Below, piece after piece: positions 1 to 10,589 of a stretch of DNA of 54,090 nucleotides. Every line of letters starts with the position of its first letter. Within the stretch, counting starts at the first letter, position 1. Under the pieces are notes generated by a model that made no database searches, had not been told where the DNA came from, and saw nothing but the letters and a program-made list of their open reading frames with translations. Made by a program: the position numbers and the translations under genes. Source of the DNA: Bacillus sp. J33 (GTDB lineage: Bacteria; Bacillota; Bacilli; Bacillales; Cytobacillaceae); assembly GCF_000518885.1 (NCBI RefSeq), contig NZ_JAEL01000031.1, positions 1 through 54,090 of the forward strand. Reading direction: 5' to 3'.

Positions 1-3
1 TTG

Positions 4-33
4 AAAACTGCCGATACATCGGCAGTTTTTTTG
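4..33 (+). terminator. Rho-independent terminator of a gene left of the window
   Basis: A 10-bp stem (AAACTGCCGA with TCGGCAGTTT) has a four-base loop and is followed by a run of seven T on the plus strand. The gene it ends lies outside the window; no coding sequence precedes it here. Confidence 0.85.
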
Positions 34-138
34 TTTTGTTAAGGGAATCGATGAAGCTGATTTTCAAATGTTGAATTTCAGAATAGGATTCCTAAGCGGA
101 CTTTTATATTGTTGGAAACATTATCGGTATCCGCGGAA

Positions 139-394
139 TAACTGCCATTTTTGATCTCCGGGACATTTTTTCATCGTTAATCAGCCGGGTTAACTACCTT
201 TTTGATCTCCAGGACATTTTTTCGTCGTTAATCAGCCGGGTTAACTACCTTTTTGATCTCCAGGACATTTTTTCGTCGTTAATCAGCCGGGTTAACTACC
301 TTTTTGATCTACGGGGCATTTTTTCGTCGTTAATCAGCCGGGTTAACTACCTTTTTGATCTGCGGGGCATTTTTTCGTCATTAATCAAGCGGGT
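139..394. repeat. 51-bp tandem repeat, five copies
   Basis: Units begin with TAACTRCC at 139, 191, 242, 293 and 344; the spacing is 52 for the first unit and exactly 51 afterwards. The three middle units are almost identical and the outer ones differ at a few positions. Although 51 is a multiple of three, every frame on both strands has a stop in each unit, so it is not protein coding. It fills most of the gap between the left-edge terminator and tyrS. No function is recognised. Confidence 0.9.
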
Positions 395-430
395 TCAGAA
401 ACCGGATTATTCCCTGCAAAGCTGCGAATA

Positions 431-463
431 AGCACAAAAGCCCTCCTTTAACCGGAGGGCTTT
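431..463 (-). terminator. Terminator of tyrS
   Basis: The hairpin AAAGCCCTCC / GGAGGGCTTT at 437-463 lies just past the tyrS stop on the minus strand and is followed there by TTTTGTGCTT. Confidence 0.85.
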
Positions 464-466
464 ATA

Positions 467-1738
<1,272 letters not shown>

Positions 1739-1790
1739 CTAAATGAAGTCACAATTTTCTCAAGGCATAAATGGGTACGGTTCCAGCATA

Positions 1791-1823
1791 CAAAAAACGC
1801 CCCTGCATATATGCAGGGACGCA
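1791..1823 (-). terminator. T-box leader terminator hairpin of tyrS
   Basis: A near-perfect stem (CGTCCCTGCAT / ATGCAGGGGCG on the minus strand) runs into a TTTTTTG tail. It lies between the T-box sequence and the tyrS ribosome binding site and is the regulated attenuator. Confidence 0.92.
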
Positions 1824-2035
1824 TGATTATATTGCGCGGTACCACCCAAATTGAGGACAAATGCCCTCCACTCTTTAAAGATAACGGAATATCCGTTCAC
1901 TGCTATAACTGCTCCTGCAGGTTGACAATGAAAGCTCAGGGAGGTAATTCATCCTTCTATTTGTACCGGCTCGCAGCGTCCGCCGGCTTTCTGAAACAGG
2001 GATAGAAGCATTACTGGGTTCCCGTCAATGCCTAT
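1791..2035 (-). promoter_or_regulatory. T-box riboswitch leader, Tyr-specific
   Basis: On the minus strand the conserved T-box GGGTGGTACCGCGC is read from 1847 to 1834, immediately before the terminator hairpin. About 100 bases 5' of it the specifier region reads GAATTACC, and its TAC triplet (plus-strand 1944-1946) is a tyrosine codon, as expected for tyrS. Binding of uncharged tRNA-Tyr to the T-box bulge is known in this family to favour the antiterminator. The 5' boundary is approximate. Confidence 0.93.
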
Positions 2036-2188
2036 ATTATTTTTGAGTCAGATTTCATGTTTCTTGCGTTTATGACTAAGATAAAACATTTTTATCATAA
2101 AAATTAGCACAATGTCAAATGTCTGTTCAAAAAAAGGATATTTAAGATAAATGGCGAACCCTGTCATTTAATATGTCGCAATATCGCG

Positions 2189-2325
2189 ATTAACGGGCAG
2201 TAACTTCGGAAAAGGCCTTTGACAGTTTTACCAGGAATAGTTTTTTCCGAACTAACTGTCCGTAAAAGCCCGATTGGTTCAGCTAACCAACAGCGGAAAA
2301 CACGCTGTTGGAAGTTTCACTTTAT
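2189..2325 (-). repeat. R4 structured repeat, copy A1
   Basis: Read on the minus strand it starts with the R4 end ATAAAGTGAAACTTCC and finishes with ACTGCCCGTTAAT. It holds a perfect 9-bp hairpin (CCAACAGCG / CGCTGTTGG), an outer stem ACGGGCAGT / ACTGTCCGT and an inner stem TTCGGAAAA / TTTTCCGAA. A second copy follows at a 142-bp offset. Confidence 0.85.
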
Positions 2326-2330
2326 CGCAG

Positions 2331-2467
2331 GTTAACGGGCAGTAACTTCGGAGAAAGAACTTTAGAAGTTGTACCAGGTACAGTTTTTCCGAACTAACTG
2401 CCCGTAAAAGCCCGATTGGTTCAGCTAACCAACAGCGGAAAACACGCTGTTGGAAGTTTCACTTTAT
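2331..2467 (-). repeat. R4 structured repeat, copy A2
   Basis: Tandem partner of copy A1 at an exact 142-bp offset. The hairpin arms and ends match A1, while the segment between the inner stem arms has diverged strongly. It abuts the promoter of the downstream penicillin-binding protein: the TATAAT at 2470 begins three bases after the repeat ends. Confidence 0.85.
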
Positions 2468-2469
2468 GC

Positions 2470-2475
2470 TATAAT
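2470..2475 (+). promoter_or_regulatory. -10 element for the PBP gene
   Basis: A perfect TATAAT lies 27 bases before the ATG. The -35 region would fall inside repeat copy A2 and matches the consensus poorly (GCTGTT at an 18-base spacing), so the repeat may have replaced or supplied upstream promoter sequence. Confidence 0.6.
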
Positions 2476-2502
2476 AGATTTGATTTTAGGGGGATTGATA
2501 CG

Positions 2503-5412
2503 ATGAAAGAAAAGTTTCAATTATTTATTGATAAATTGAGGCAAACTTCGGGCCTTTTCGGCAATAAAAAAGCAGCAAAAGGGGCGAGCATTACCTACCA
2601 GGTCGTCTGGAATCTAACCCTGCTGTTTATCATCTTGGCAGTAATTGGCGGAGCTTTTGCTGGCGGCTTGGGAGCAGGCTACTTTGCCTCACTTGTAAAG
2701 GATGAGCCGATCCGTTCCTATGCAAGCATGAAGAAAGATATTTACGACTATGAAGAAACATCGGAAATATATTTTGCCAATGATGTGTATTTAGGGAAGC
2801 TTAGAACCGATCTTGAACGTGAGGAAGTTAAGCTTGAGGATGTTTCTGAACACTTAATTAACGCAGTTGTGGCTACGGAAGATGAATACTTCTACGAACA
2901 TGATGGTGTGGTGCCAAAGGCCATTATGCGTGCCCTGTTCCAGGAAGTAACTAATTCATCCGTTCAATCCGGCGGAAGTACACTGACACAGCAGTTGATT
3001 AAGAACCAAATCTTAACAAATGAAGTTTCATTTGAGCGAAAAGCAAAGGAAATTCTCCTGGCATTGCGTCTTGAAAAATTCTTTGATAAAAAAGAAATTC
3101 TAGAAGCCTATTTAAATGTTTCAACCTTTGGAAGAAATGCTTCCGGCCGAAATATCGCCGGTGTTGAAGCAGCTGCCAATGGCATTTTTGGGGTAAGTGC
3201 AAAAGAATTAACCCTGCCGCAGGCTGCTTTCATAGCGGGACTTCCCCAGAGCCCTTTCGGATATACCCCTTTTACAAGGGAAGGTACCGTTAAGGAAAAT
3301 TTGGAACCGGGATTTTCAAGAATGAAAACGGTTCTTAAAAGAATGTATGATGACGGAAAGATTGACCAAAAGCAATACGAGGAAGCATTAGCATACGATC
3401 TGACAAAGGATTTTACAACACCTTCTGAAAGCCCGTTAGAAAAATATCCATACTTAACGTTTGAAATTGAGGAACGCGCAGTAAACATCATGACCAAGAT
3501 TCTAGCTAAAAACGATGGATATGAAGAACAAGACTTAAAAGAAGATGATGAACTGCGCGAGGAATATAAAACTCTGGCAGACCGGACAATCCGTCAGAAT
3601 GGATACCAAATCCATACCACGATCAACAAAGACATTTATGATAAAATGCAGCAAGTTAAAGATAACTACCCTTATTACGGGCCTGACAAACCGGAGACAG
3701 TTAAGGATCCTGAAACTGGCGAAAATAAGCAAATAATGGAGCCAGTAGAAGTGGGAGCCATTTTAATTGAAAATAAAACCGGTAAAATTATCAGCTTTGT
3801 CGGCGGGCGTGACCATAAACGCGAGCAGCTTAACCATGCCACAAACTCAATAAGGCAAAATGGTTCAACCATGAAGCCGATTCTAGTTTATGCTCCTGCG
3901 ATGGAACTTGGCAAGGCTGCACCTGGAACAATCTTACCGGATGTGCCGTTATACCTTGCTCCAGGTTTAAACCGGCCTTGGCCTAAAAACTATACCAACA
4001 CTTATAGCGGACTGGTTTCAGCAAGGGAAGCTTTAAAATATTCCTACAATGTACCGGCTGTTAAGCTTTATAAGGATATTGTCGGACAAAGACCGGCAAC
4101 TTACCTGGAAAAGATGGGATTCACCTCCTTAATTGGACCGGATTATACAAACCTGGCTACAGCAATCGGCTCATTGGAATATGGAGTAACCGTAGAAGAA
4201 AATACGAATGCCTTCAGCACATTTGCCAATGGAGGAAAATTTGTCGATGCATATATGATTGAAAAAATCACTGACAAAAACGGCAATGTGATTTATCAGC
4301 ATGAAGCTAAGCCTGTTGATGTATTCAGCCCTCAGACTGCTTACCTAACCATAGATATGATGAGGGACGTAATTAACAGCGGAACAGCCACTTCCATAAA
4401 AAGCAGGCTGAAGTTCGGTTCAGACTGGGCAGGAAAAACAGGAACAGGCGTAGATTTCCACGATGCCTGGTTCGTTGCAACCAATCCGAATGTCACTTTC
4501 GGCATCTGGACTGGTTATGATACTCCTAAATCATTAAAAGCTCCTGGTCCATTAAGCTACAGCTTGCGGAATAATTATTTATGGGCAGACCTGATGAATG
4601 CTGCATATGATGTAGCTCCTGAACTTGTTGATCCAAGCGAAAGCTTTAAAATGCCTGGCGGAATCGTAAGACGTTCCTTCTGTGCCATTTCTGGCCTGCT
4701 TCCATCAGAGGCATGCTCAAAAGCTGGACTCGTTGAAACAGACCTATTTAATGCAAAGTTTGTTCCAACAAAAGTGGACGATAGCCTAGGCAATGGAAAA
4801 CTTGTAAGAATTGGCGATAAAAAATATATGGCTCTAGACTCAACTCCAGAAGAATTTACAGAACCCGGATTAGTACTGAATCCGGAATATATCGAAAAAT
4901 TATTTGGCATTAACGCAAATCCTAGTGACCTGATTCCTAATAAAGAGCGCTGGAGGAATATTTTGACTGCCGGCAATAAGCTCCAGGATAACGGCAAGGC
5001 CCCTGCCGCACTGAACATCAAGGCTTCAGGCGATACAATTACATGGGGTGCACATCCAGAAAAGGATGTCATTGGCTACCGGGTTTATAGTGGCGGCAAA
5101 AAAGTTGCTGCCATAAAAGCTGGCTCCTCTCTCAGCTTCAATGCCGGCAACGGTTCTATACATGTGACAGCTGTTGATATCGCTGGGAAGGAGTCTTCTC
5201 CTTCCAACGTGGTGGAAATCGGCAAAAAGCCTGAGGCAGAGAAACCTAAAGAAGAGAAGCCTAAAGAGGAAAAGCCAAAGGAAGAAAAACCTAAAGAAGA
5301 AAAGCCTAAAGAAGAAAAACCTGCCGATCCCCCAGCAGAGAATAAACCGGACCCTGAAAAGCCGGAAGAACCTGGTGATGGGGAAGGAGAAGGAGAAGGC
5401 AGTACTAACTAA
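2503..5412 (+). CDS. Class A penicillin-binding protein (glycosyltransferase/transpeptidase)
   Basis: Bifunctional peptidoglycan synthase of the PBP1A type, 969 residues. A cytoplasmic N-terminus and membrane anchor (about 33-62) are followed by a GT51 glycosyltransferase domain with catalytic Glu near residue 124 ([12 protein letters not shown]) and GGSTLTQQ. The transpeptidase domain has the nucleophile motif STMK near 454 and KTGTG near 644. A fibronectin III-like domain and a tail of Lys-Pro-Glu pentapeptide repeats ending in acidic glycines follow. The longer open frame could start at 2416, but that lies inside an R4 repeat; the ATG at 2503 has GGGGGA upstream and a TATAAT before it. A strong terminator follows. 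Which Bacillus PBP it corresponds to cannot be settled by eye. Confidence 0.93.
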   Translation: MKEKFQLFIDKLRQTSGLFGNKKAAKGASITYQVVWNLTLLFIILAVIGGAFAGGLGAGYFASLVKDEPIRSYASMKKDIYDYEETSEIYFANDVYLGKLRTDLEREEVKLEDVSEHLINAVVATEDEYFYEHDGVVPKAIMRALFQEVTNSSVQSGGSTLTQQLIKNQILTNEVSFERKAKEILLALRLEKFFDKKEILEAYLNVSTFGRNASGRNIAGVEAAANGIFGVSAKELTLPQAAFIAGLPQSPFGYTPFTREGTVKENLEPGFSRMKTVLKRMYDDGKIDQKQYEEALAYDLTKDFTTPSESPLEKYPYLTFEIEERAVNIMTKILAKNDGYEEQDLKEDDELREEYKTLADRTIRQNGYQIHTTINKDIYDKMQQVKDNYPYYGPDKPETVKDPETGENKQIMEPVEVGAILIENKTGKIISFVGGRDHKREQLNHATNSIRQNGSTMKPILVYAPAMELGKAAPGTILPDVPLYLAPGLNRPWPKNYTNTYSGLVSAREALKYSYNVPAVKLYKDIVGQRPATYLEKMGFTSLIGPDYTNLATAIGSLEYGVTVEENTNAFSTFANGGKFVDAYMIEKITDKNGNVIYQHEAKPVDVFSPQTAYLTIDMMRDVINSGTATSIKSRLKFGSDWAGKTGTGVDFHDAWFVATNPNVTFGIWTGYDTPKSLKAPGPLSYSLRNNYLWADLMNAAYDVAPELVDPSESFKMPGGIVRRSFCAISGLLPSEACSKAGLVETDLFNAKFVPTKVDDSLGNGKLVRIGDKKYMALDSTPEEFTEPGLVLNPEYIEKLFGINANPSDLIPNKERWRNILTAGNKLQDNGKAPAALNIKASGDTITWGAHPEKDVIGYRVYSGGKKVAAIKAGSSLSFNAGNGSIHVTAVDIAGKESSPSNVVEIGKKPEAEKPKEEKPKEEKPKEEKPKEEKPKEEKPADPPAENKPDPEKPEEPGDGEGEGEGSTN

Positions 5413-5431
5413 TAATCAGCCATAATAAAGG

Positions 5432-5481
5432 AAAAGCTGAATTCCAAAACCGCAATTGGGGCTAGGAATTCAGCTTTTTTT
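5432..5481 (+). terminator. Terminator of the PBP gene
   Basis: A 14-bp stem (AAAGCTGAATTCC with GGAATTCAGCTTT) closes a 19-base loop and ends in seven T on the plus strand, 20 bases after the PBP stop. Confidence 0.9.
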
Positions 5482-5541
5482 ATTCAAGTAATTTTGGCGT
5501 GCCGCTCTATATATCAGCTAGTTATAAATTTTATAGTTGTT

Positions 5542-5690
5542 GCTAAATTTAGGATTTATTCGCTAGATTTTATTGGTTGTTCGCTAAATTTAGGATTTGA
5601 TCGCTAGTTTTTATAGTTTGTTTGCTAAGTTTAGGATTTGTTCGCCAATTTTCTCTTTTTATTCGCTAAGTTCACAATTAGCCAAGTTCT
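5542..5690. repeat. 41-bp degenerate tandem repeat, about four units
   Basis: GCTAARTTTAGGATTT recurs at 5542, 5583 and 5624, and GCTAAGTT again at 5665, always 41 bases apart. Each unit contains a second weaker half (CGCTAGWTTTTAT...). The array is AT rich, has no open frame and lies between the converging PBP and acsA terminators. Confidence 0.8.
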
Positions 5691-5709
5691 CTTCTGATGA
5701 AATGAAATC

Positions 5710-5746
5710 ATAAAAAGAGAACCGCTGTATGATAAGCGGTTCTCCT
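5710..5746 (-). terminator. Terminator of acsA
   Basis: The 10-bp stem GAGAACCGCT / AGCGGTTCTC is followed on the minus strand by TTTTTATG, 11 bases past the acsA stop. Confidence 0.85.
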
Positions 5747-5756
5747 TCTATTTCTA

Positions 5757-7475
5757 TTAATCTTCCATTGTAGACAGATCGCCTGTTGGAAGGTCAAGTT
5801 CCCAGGCTTTAAGCACGCGGCGCATGATTTTACCGCTTCGAGTTTTCGGAAGCTTGTCACGGAATTCAATTTCACGCGGTGCAGCATGTGCGGCAAGGCC
5901 TTTCTTTACAAATTGGCGGATATCTTCCACTAATTCTTCAGAAGGCTCATGGCCATCTCTTAATGCAACAAATGCTTTTATAATTTCGCCGCGGACAGGA
6001 TCCGGTTTGCCTATAACTCCGGCTTCCGCAACAGCCGGATGTTCGATCAGCTTGCTTTCTACTTCAAATGGCCCAACACGTTCTCCAGATGTCATTATGA
6101 CGTCATCTACACGCCCCTGGAACCAGAAGTAACCATCTTCGTCCATATAAGCTGAATCTCCAGATACATACCAGTCACCTGGCATGAAGTAAGATTCATA
6201 TTTTTGCTGGTTATTCCAGATTGTATGCATCATGGAAGGCCAGCCTTTTTTAATGGCAAGGTTGCCCATGCGGTTTGGAGGCAGCTCATTGCCCTGGTCA
6301 TCGACAATTGCTGCTTTAACACCAGGAATTGGCTTGCCCATGGAACCAGGCTTAATTTCCATGCAAGGATAGTTACAGATAAGCTGTGCACCTGTTTCTG
6401 TCATCCACCATGTATCATGGATGCGCAAATTGAACACCTTCATGCCCCATCTGACAACTTCAGGGTTTAATGGCTCCCCTACACTTAAAATGTGGCGCAG
6501 ACTGCTTAAATCAAATTTCTTAACAACTTCATCGCCTGCACCCATCAGCATACGGAAAGCTGTAGGAGCACTGTACCAAACAGTAACCCCATACTCCTCA
6601 ATCATCTTGTACCAAGTCTCAGGATTGAATCTTCCCCCTACAATCAGGTTGGAAGTTCCAGTAAGCCACGGACCGAAGATTCCATATGAAGTACCAGTAA
6701 CCCATCCAGGGTCAGCAGTGCACCAGTACACATCTTCCTCTTTGAGATCCAATACCCATTTGGCAGTCTGATAGTGCTGGATCATCGCATTATGTACATG
6801 CAGCACACCTTTTGGCTTGCCAGTGGAACCTGATGTATAATGCAAAATTAATCCATCCGTTCCTTCAACCCATTCAATTGAAAGTTTTCTGCTTGATTCA
6901 GCCATTCGTTTATTAAAATCAACATAAGGGCCTGTTTCCTCTATATTATCGCCTACAAGGAAAACATGCTTAAGAGCAGGCAGCTGATCAACCGGAACGC
7001 GCTCTAAAAGTTCAGGAGTGGTAATCAGAACTTTTGCTTCACTATCCTCAAGCCTGTCACGGACAGCTCCTTCCATGAAAGCTTCAAACAGCGGTCCAAC
7101 AATCGCTCCTAGTTTAATGGCACCCAAAACAGCGAAATAAAGTTCAGGGGAACGAGGCATGAAGATAAATACCCTGTCTCCTTTTTCTACATCGCCGTAA
7201 GCTTTTAAGGCATTTCCCGCCTTATTGGAAAGCTCTTTCATTTCTTTAAACGTATATTTCTCGTTTCTTTGCCCATCACGATAGTATAGGGCAACCTTAT
7301 TCTTTCTGAAGGATTCAGCATGGCGGTCAATGGCCTCATAGGCCATATTCATACGGCCTGTCTCTTTCCAGGAAAACTCTTTTTCGGCGTCCGCCCAGTT
7401 GAAATTTTCATATAGCTCTTCATAGCTTTTTAAATTAAACTCCCCCTGAGTAACTGGTAGCGCTTCCACTTTCAT
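5757..7475 (-). CDS. acsA: Acetyl-CoA synthetase (AMP-forming)
   Basis: Converts acetate, ATP and CoA to acetyl-CoA in the cytoplasm, allowing growth on acetate. It is 572 residues, as in B. subtilis. The adenylate-forming motif YTSGSTGKPKG lies near residue 215, and the C-terminal core PKTRSGKIMRR carries the catalytic Lys549, which in B. subtilis is acetylated by AcuA and deacetylated by AcuC. An upstream in-frame ATG would add 21 residues, but the start MKVEAL has a GGGGG ribosome site and matches family starts. A consensus promoter lies at 7510-7538. The reading frame begins inside a palindromic CcpA site. acuABC is divergent, so enzyme and modifiers sit together. Confidence 0.97.
   Translation of the reverse strand: MKVEALPVTQGEFNLKSYEELYENFNWADAEKEFSWKETGRMNMAYEAIDRHAESFRKNKVALYYRDGQRNEKYTFKEMKELSNKAGNALKAYGDVEKGDRVFIFMPRSPELYFAVLGAIKLGAIVGPLFEAFMEGAVRDRLEDSEAKVLITTPELLERVPVDQLPALKHVFLVGDNIEETGPYVDFNKRMAESSRKLSIEWVEGTDGLILHYTSGSTGKPKGVLHVHNAMIQHYQTAKWVLDLKEEDVYWCTADPGWVTGTSYGIFGPWLTGTSNLIVGGRFNPETWYKMIEEYGVTVWYSAPTAFRMLMGAGDEVVKKFDLSSLRHILSVGEPLNPEVVRWGMKVFNLRIHDTWWMTETGAQLICNYPCMEIKPGSMGKPIPGVKAAIVDDQGNELPPNRMGNLAIKKGWPSMMHTIWNNQQKYESYFMPGDWYVSGDSAYMDEDGYFWFQGRVDDVIMTSGERVGPFEVESKLIEHPAVAEAGVIGKPDPVRGEIIKAFVALRDGHEPSEELVEDIRQFVKKGLAAHAAPREIEFRDKLPKTRSGKIMRRVLKAWELDLPTGDLSTMED
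7455..7468 (-). promoter_or_regulatory. cre-like CcpA site inside the acsA start
   Basis: TGGTAGCGCTTCCA, read in either direction, fits the catabolite-responsive element pattern TGNNANCGNNNNCA. It covers codons 3-7 of acsA, about 40 bases after the predicted transcription start, a roadblock position. acsA of B. subtilis is CcpA-repressed; binding here is inferred. Confidence 0.7.
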
Positions 7476-7509
7476 ATAGTAATATCCCCCTTTTTCGTGA
7501 TTTGATATT

Positions 7510-7538
7510 ATTATAGTATAAATATTATTTTTTCTCAA
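7510..7538 (-). promoter_or_regulatory. Sigma-A promoter of acsA
   Basis: On the minus strand a -35 TTGAGA (7538-7533) and a -10 TATAAT (7515-7510) are separated by exactly 17 bases. Transcription should begin near 7503, 28 bases before the acsA ATG. Confidence 0.8.
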
Positions 7539-7626
7539 TTTTTAAAATATTGCAGTTGAAAAATAATTCTTATGCATTATTACATGAATTGTCACAAAGT
7601 TTTTTCAAATTGGCCTGAAATTTATT

Positions 7627-7640
7627 TGAAAGCGCTTTAA
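7627..7640 (+). promoter_or_regulatory. cre-like CcpA site before acuABC
   Basis: TGAAAGCGCTTTAA is a near-palindromic catabolite-responsive element. It ends 17 bases before the TATAAT at 7657-7662, so it covers the -35 region of the acuA promoter; CcpA binding should block initiation. Confidence 0.75.
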
Positions 7641-7699
7641 TTTAATAGTTTTTATGTATAATAGAAGTTACAGTGATCATGTCTTTAGGCGGTGAAGTA

Positions 7700-8332
7700 A
7701 TGGAACATAAAAAAACGTACAATGCAAAAGAGTTAAAAACAGCCAATGGAAATTTAATTATCGAAGGGCCAATCTCACCTGAAAAGCTCGCTGATTACGA
7801 ATTTCATAAAGATCTGGTAGCTTTCAGGCCTCCGGAACAGCAGCATAAAGCACTTGTTGAAATTGCTGGATTGCCTGAGGGAAGAATTATAATTGCCCGA
7901 GACAGGCATACCATTGTCGGCTATGTAACTTATCTGTATCCAGATCCTCTTGAACGGTGGTCCGAGGGGAAAATGGACAATTTAATAGAATTAGGTGCTA
8001 TCGAAGTCATACCTGCATTCCGCGGATCGGGGACTGGAAAAAATCTATTAAAAGTTTCCATGATGGATGATGCAATGGAAGATTACATCATCATTACAAC
8101 AGAATATTATTGGCATTGGGATCTAAAGGGCACTGGATTAAATGTATGGGAATATCGAAAAATCATGGAAAAGATGATGAATGCAGGCGGCCTGGAATGG
8201 TATGCAACAGATGATCCGGAAATCAGCTCCCATCCCGCTAATTGCCTGATGGCAAGAATCGGTAAAAGAGTAGGCCAGGAATCAGTCCAGCAATTCGATC
8301 GACTGCGTTTTATGAACCGTTTTATGTATTGA
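7700..8332 (+). CDS. acuA: Protein acetyltransferase AcuA
   Basis: GNAT-family acetyltransferase that in B. subtilis acetylates and inactivates acetyl-CoA synthetase at Lys549; 210 residues, the family length. The GNAT core includes a ten-residue run (ELGAIEVIPA) on the fourth strand and an acetyl-CoA loop RGSGTGKNLL. The C-terminal half is nearly identical in pattern to B. subtilis AcuA and ends in RFMNRFMY. The ATG at 7700 is preceded by GGCGGTGAAG; the longer frame from 7673 has no ribosome site. In B. subtilis acuA is directly followed by acuB; here 247 bases with an R1-type repeat separate them. Confidence 0.95.
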   Translation: MEHKKTYNAKELKTANGNLIIEGPISPEKLADYEFHKDLVAFRPPEQQHKALVEIAGLPEGRIIIARDRHTIVGYVTYLYPDPLERWSEGKMDNLIELGAIEVIPAFRGSGTGKNLLKVSMMDDAMEDYIIITTEYYWHWDLKGTGLNVWEYRKIMEKMMNAGGLEWYATDDPEISSHPANCLMARIGKRVGQESVQQFDRLRFMNRFMY

Positions 8333-8336
8333 TAAA

Positions 8337-8463
8337 GGCCAATATGCTGATTTACCTCTATATTGACAGGAGCGGGACTCACAGATACAGACGCCGGGGA
8401 GGTTCGGACCGCCTACCTAAAGCAAACGTCTGGAAGAAATCAACATACAAGTTTAACAGAGCT
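8337..8463. repeat. R1 element, short degraded copy inside the acu operon
   Basis: The right end (GAAATCAACATACAAGTTTAACAGAGCT) matches the R1 end of the copy at 43380-43608 with a few changes, shown here only as its key features: GAAATCAAC, a spacer, then TTTAACAGAGC. The left part resembles the inner R1 motif TTGATTGGAGCGG. About half of the element has been lost. It lies between acuA and acuB. Confidence 0.65.
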
Positions 8464-8579
8464 CAATAAATTTTAAAATTTGCTTCAATTTTAAAAATAC
8501 GCTTTATTCCCGCTGCGGTTTAAATTTCATTAAAGCCGAGCGTGAAAACTCCATATGGTCTATAAGGGAGGAATAAGAA

Positions 8580-9227
8580 GTGATTGTTGAAGAAATTATG
8601 AAAACGGATGTTACAACCCTGACAAAGGACGACAGTATAGCAGACGCCATTAAATTAATGAATTTAAAGAAAGTGCGCCATTTGCCCATAACCGATTTTG
8701 AGAACAAGCTAGTGGGTCTCGTTACTGATAGGGATATCCGGGATGCTACCCCTTCTATTTTTCATACAGAATTATTTAAGGAAGATCTTCAGAAACCATT
8801 GGAAACGATTATGAAGACAGAAATCATTACAGGGCATCCTCTTGACTTCGCAGAAGAGATTGCCGCTATCTTTTATGAACAGCGCATCGGATGCCTTCCA
8901 ATATTAAAAGATAATAAGCTTGTCGGAATAGTAACAGAAACCGACCTTCTCCATACCCTGGTTCAATTGACAGGTGCACATCAGCCTGGGTCCCAGATAG
9001 AAGTGAAAGTACCTAATAAGGCTGGCATGCTTTTCGAAATTGCTGAAGTCATTTGCAAAAGGAAAGCAAATATTCAAAGTGTCCTTGTTTATCCGGATAA
9101 AAAGGATGAGAAATTTAAAATACTTGTGCTGAGAGTGCAAACCATGAATCCAACCCTTGTTATTGAAGATTTGAAAAATGCGGGCCATGAAGTGCTTTGG
9201 CCCAATCTGCCGGGGATTTCTCTATGA
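8580..9227 (+). CDS. acuB: AcuB, CBS-pair and ACT domain protein
   Basis: Accessory protein of the acu operon; its molecular role is unproven, but CBS pairs bind adenosine ligands and ACT domains bind small effectors, so a sensor role is likely. It has 215 residues: CBS1 at about 1-60 ([17 protein letters not shown]), CBS2 at about 75-135 (GIVTETDLL), and an ACT-like domain at about 140-210. The start is GTG, with GGGAGG seven bases upstream. It overlaps acuC by four bases (ATGA), so the two are translationally coupled. Confidence 0.93.
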   Translation: MIVEEIMKTDVTTLTKDDSIADAIKLMNLKKVRHLPITDFENKLVGLVTDRDIRDATPSIFHTELFKEDLQKPLETIMKTEIITGHPLDFAEEIAAIFYEQRIGCLPILKDNKLVGIVTETDLLHTLVQLTGAHQPGSQIEVKVPNKAGMLFEIAEVICKRKANIQSVLVYPDKKDEKFKILVLRVQTMNPTLVIEDLKNAGHEVLWPNLPGISL

Positions 9228-10396
9228 CACATGATTCTGTTTTTGTTTATTCGGAAGAGCTGCTGAACTACAAATTCAGCAAAAATCATCCTTTTAACCA
9301 GTTAAGGCTCAAGCTGACACTTGATTTGCTAAAAAAAATGAATGCCATTAAGGATCAACAAATCATTCCGCCTCGTTCTGCTTCGGAAGAAGAGCTTTAT
9401 TTAATTCATGATCCGAATTATGTTAATGCTGTGAAACTTGCCGGTCACGGCCAGCTTCCTGAAGATGTCGGAGAAAATTATGGGCTTGGAACGGAAGACA
9501 CACCCATTTTTCCAAATATGCATGAAGCAAGCTCCCTTCTGGTAGGCGGGACTCTTTCTGCCGTTGATGCTGTCATGAGCGGCCAAGCAAAGCATGCCCT
9601 TCATCTAGGCGGAGGGCTGCACCATGGTTTCCGGGGAAAAGCATCAGGATTTTGCATCTATAACGATAGTTCTGTTGCCATTAAATATATTCAGGAGAAA
9701 TATCATGCAAGGGTGCTTTATGTGGATACAGATGCCCACCATGGAGACGGTGTCCAATGGTCGTTTTATGATGACCCGGATGTTTGCACATTATCCATCC
9801 ATGAAACCGGGCGATATTTATTCCCAGGTACAGGCAATGTAAACGAACGTGGACAGGGAAAGGGATATGGTTTCTCATTCAATATCCCAGTAGATGCTTT
9901 TACCGAAGATGACTCGTGGCTCCATGCCTACCGGACAGCTCTTCGGGAGGTTGCCGAGTTCTTTAAGCCAGATGTAATCCTCACACAAAATGGTGCTGAT
10001 TCTCATTATCTCGATCCGCTGACACATTTATCATCAACCATGAAGATTTACAGGGAGATTCCTAAACTTGCACATGAAATTGCTCATGAATACTGCGATG
10101 GAAAATGGATTGCCGTTGGAGGAGGAGGCTATGATATTTGGCGTGTCGTCCCACGTGCATGGGCTATGATTTGGCTGGAGATGACTGAAAACTCAAATTC
10201 TTATGGGAATCTTCCTTTGGAATGGATAAACACTTGGAAGAAGCACGCCCCTGTGCCTCTTCCCCTAGAATGGGATGACCCGGAGGATCTATACCCGCCG
10301 ATTCCCCGAAAAAATGAAATAACTGAAAAAAATGCCCAAACAGTGGACAAAGTCCTTTACCCGATCCGAAATAGGAAAATGACGGAGTCTAAGTAA
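9224..10396 (+). CDS. acuC: AcuC, class I/II-type histone deacetylase family protein
   Basis: Zinc-dependent lysine deacetylase; in B. subtilis it reactivates acetylated AcsA. It has 390 residues. Catalytic motifs typical of the arginase/deacetylase fold are present: LGGGLHHGF (His-His pair, about residue 128), DTDAHHGDG (zinc ligands, about 170) and GGGGYD near residue 305. The ATG overlaps the acuB stop; an in-frame upstream start at 9197 lies inside acuB and lacks a ribosome site. A terminator follows, making acuC the last gene of acuABC. Confidence 0.95.
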   Translation: MTHDSVFVYSEELLNYKFSKNHPFNQLRLKLTLDLLKKMNAIKDQQIIPPRSASEEELYLIHDPNYVNAVKLAGHGQLPEDVGENYGLGTEDTPIFPNMHEASSLLVGGTLSAVDAVMSGQAKHALHLGGGLHHGFRGKASGFCIYNDSSVAIKYIQEKYHARVLYVDTDAHHGDGVQWSFYDDPDVCTLSIHETGRYLFPGTGNVNERGQGKGYGFSFNIPVDAFTEDDSWLHAYRTALREVAEFFKPDVILTQNGADSHYLDPLTHLSSTMKIYREIPKLAHEIAHEYCDGKWIAVGGGGYDIWRVVPRAWAMIWLEMTENSNSYGNLPLEWINTWKKHAPVPLPLEWDDPEDLYPPIPRKNEITEKNAQTVDKVLYPIRNRKMTESK

Positions 10397-10400
10397 AATG

Positions 10401-10449
10401 AAAAGGCTGACAACGGCTCGCACTTAGCCCGGATGTCCAGCCTTTTTCT
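10401..10449 (+). terminator. Terminator of acuABC
   Basis: AAAAGGCTGACA pairs with TGTCCAGCCTTTTT through one bulged base and ends in five T on the plus strand, just after the acuC stop. Confidence 0.8.
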
Positions 10450-10532
10450 AGTTTTGCCTGCCGCATCGGCCAAACTCTAATTAGTACCCCCAAATTCCTT
10501 CCTTTTTCAGCAAATAAAGAAAGGCATGGCCA

Positions 10533-10580
10533 ATAAAAAACTGACTCAAAAGAGGATCATTCAAGAACCTTTTGAGTCAG
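10533..10580 (-). terminator. Terminator of motPS
   Basis: A perfect 12-bp stem CTGACTCAAAAG / CTTTTGAGTCAG with a 16-base loop runs into TTTTTTATT on the minus strand. Confidence 0.9.
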
Positions 10581-10589
10581 GCTCACGTA

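Noticed and set aside
139-394. CRISPR array
   Set aside because: Units are contiguous and near identical, with no unique spacers and no cas genes.
2416-2502. N-terminal extension of the PBP by 29 residues
   Set aside because: The extra codons lie in repeat R4 and the promoter, and the TATAAT would be inside the coding region; the ATG at 2503 has a proper ribosome site.
4575-5072. 165-codon open frame antisense to the PBP gene
   Set aside because: It lies entirely within the strongly supported PBP coding sequence, lacks a ribosome site and has no recognisable domain; it is a codon-bias shadow.
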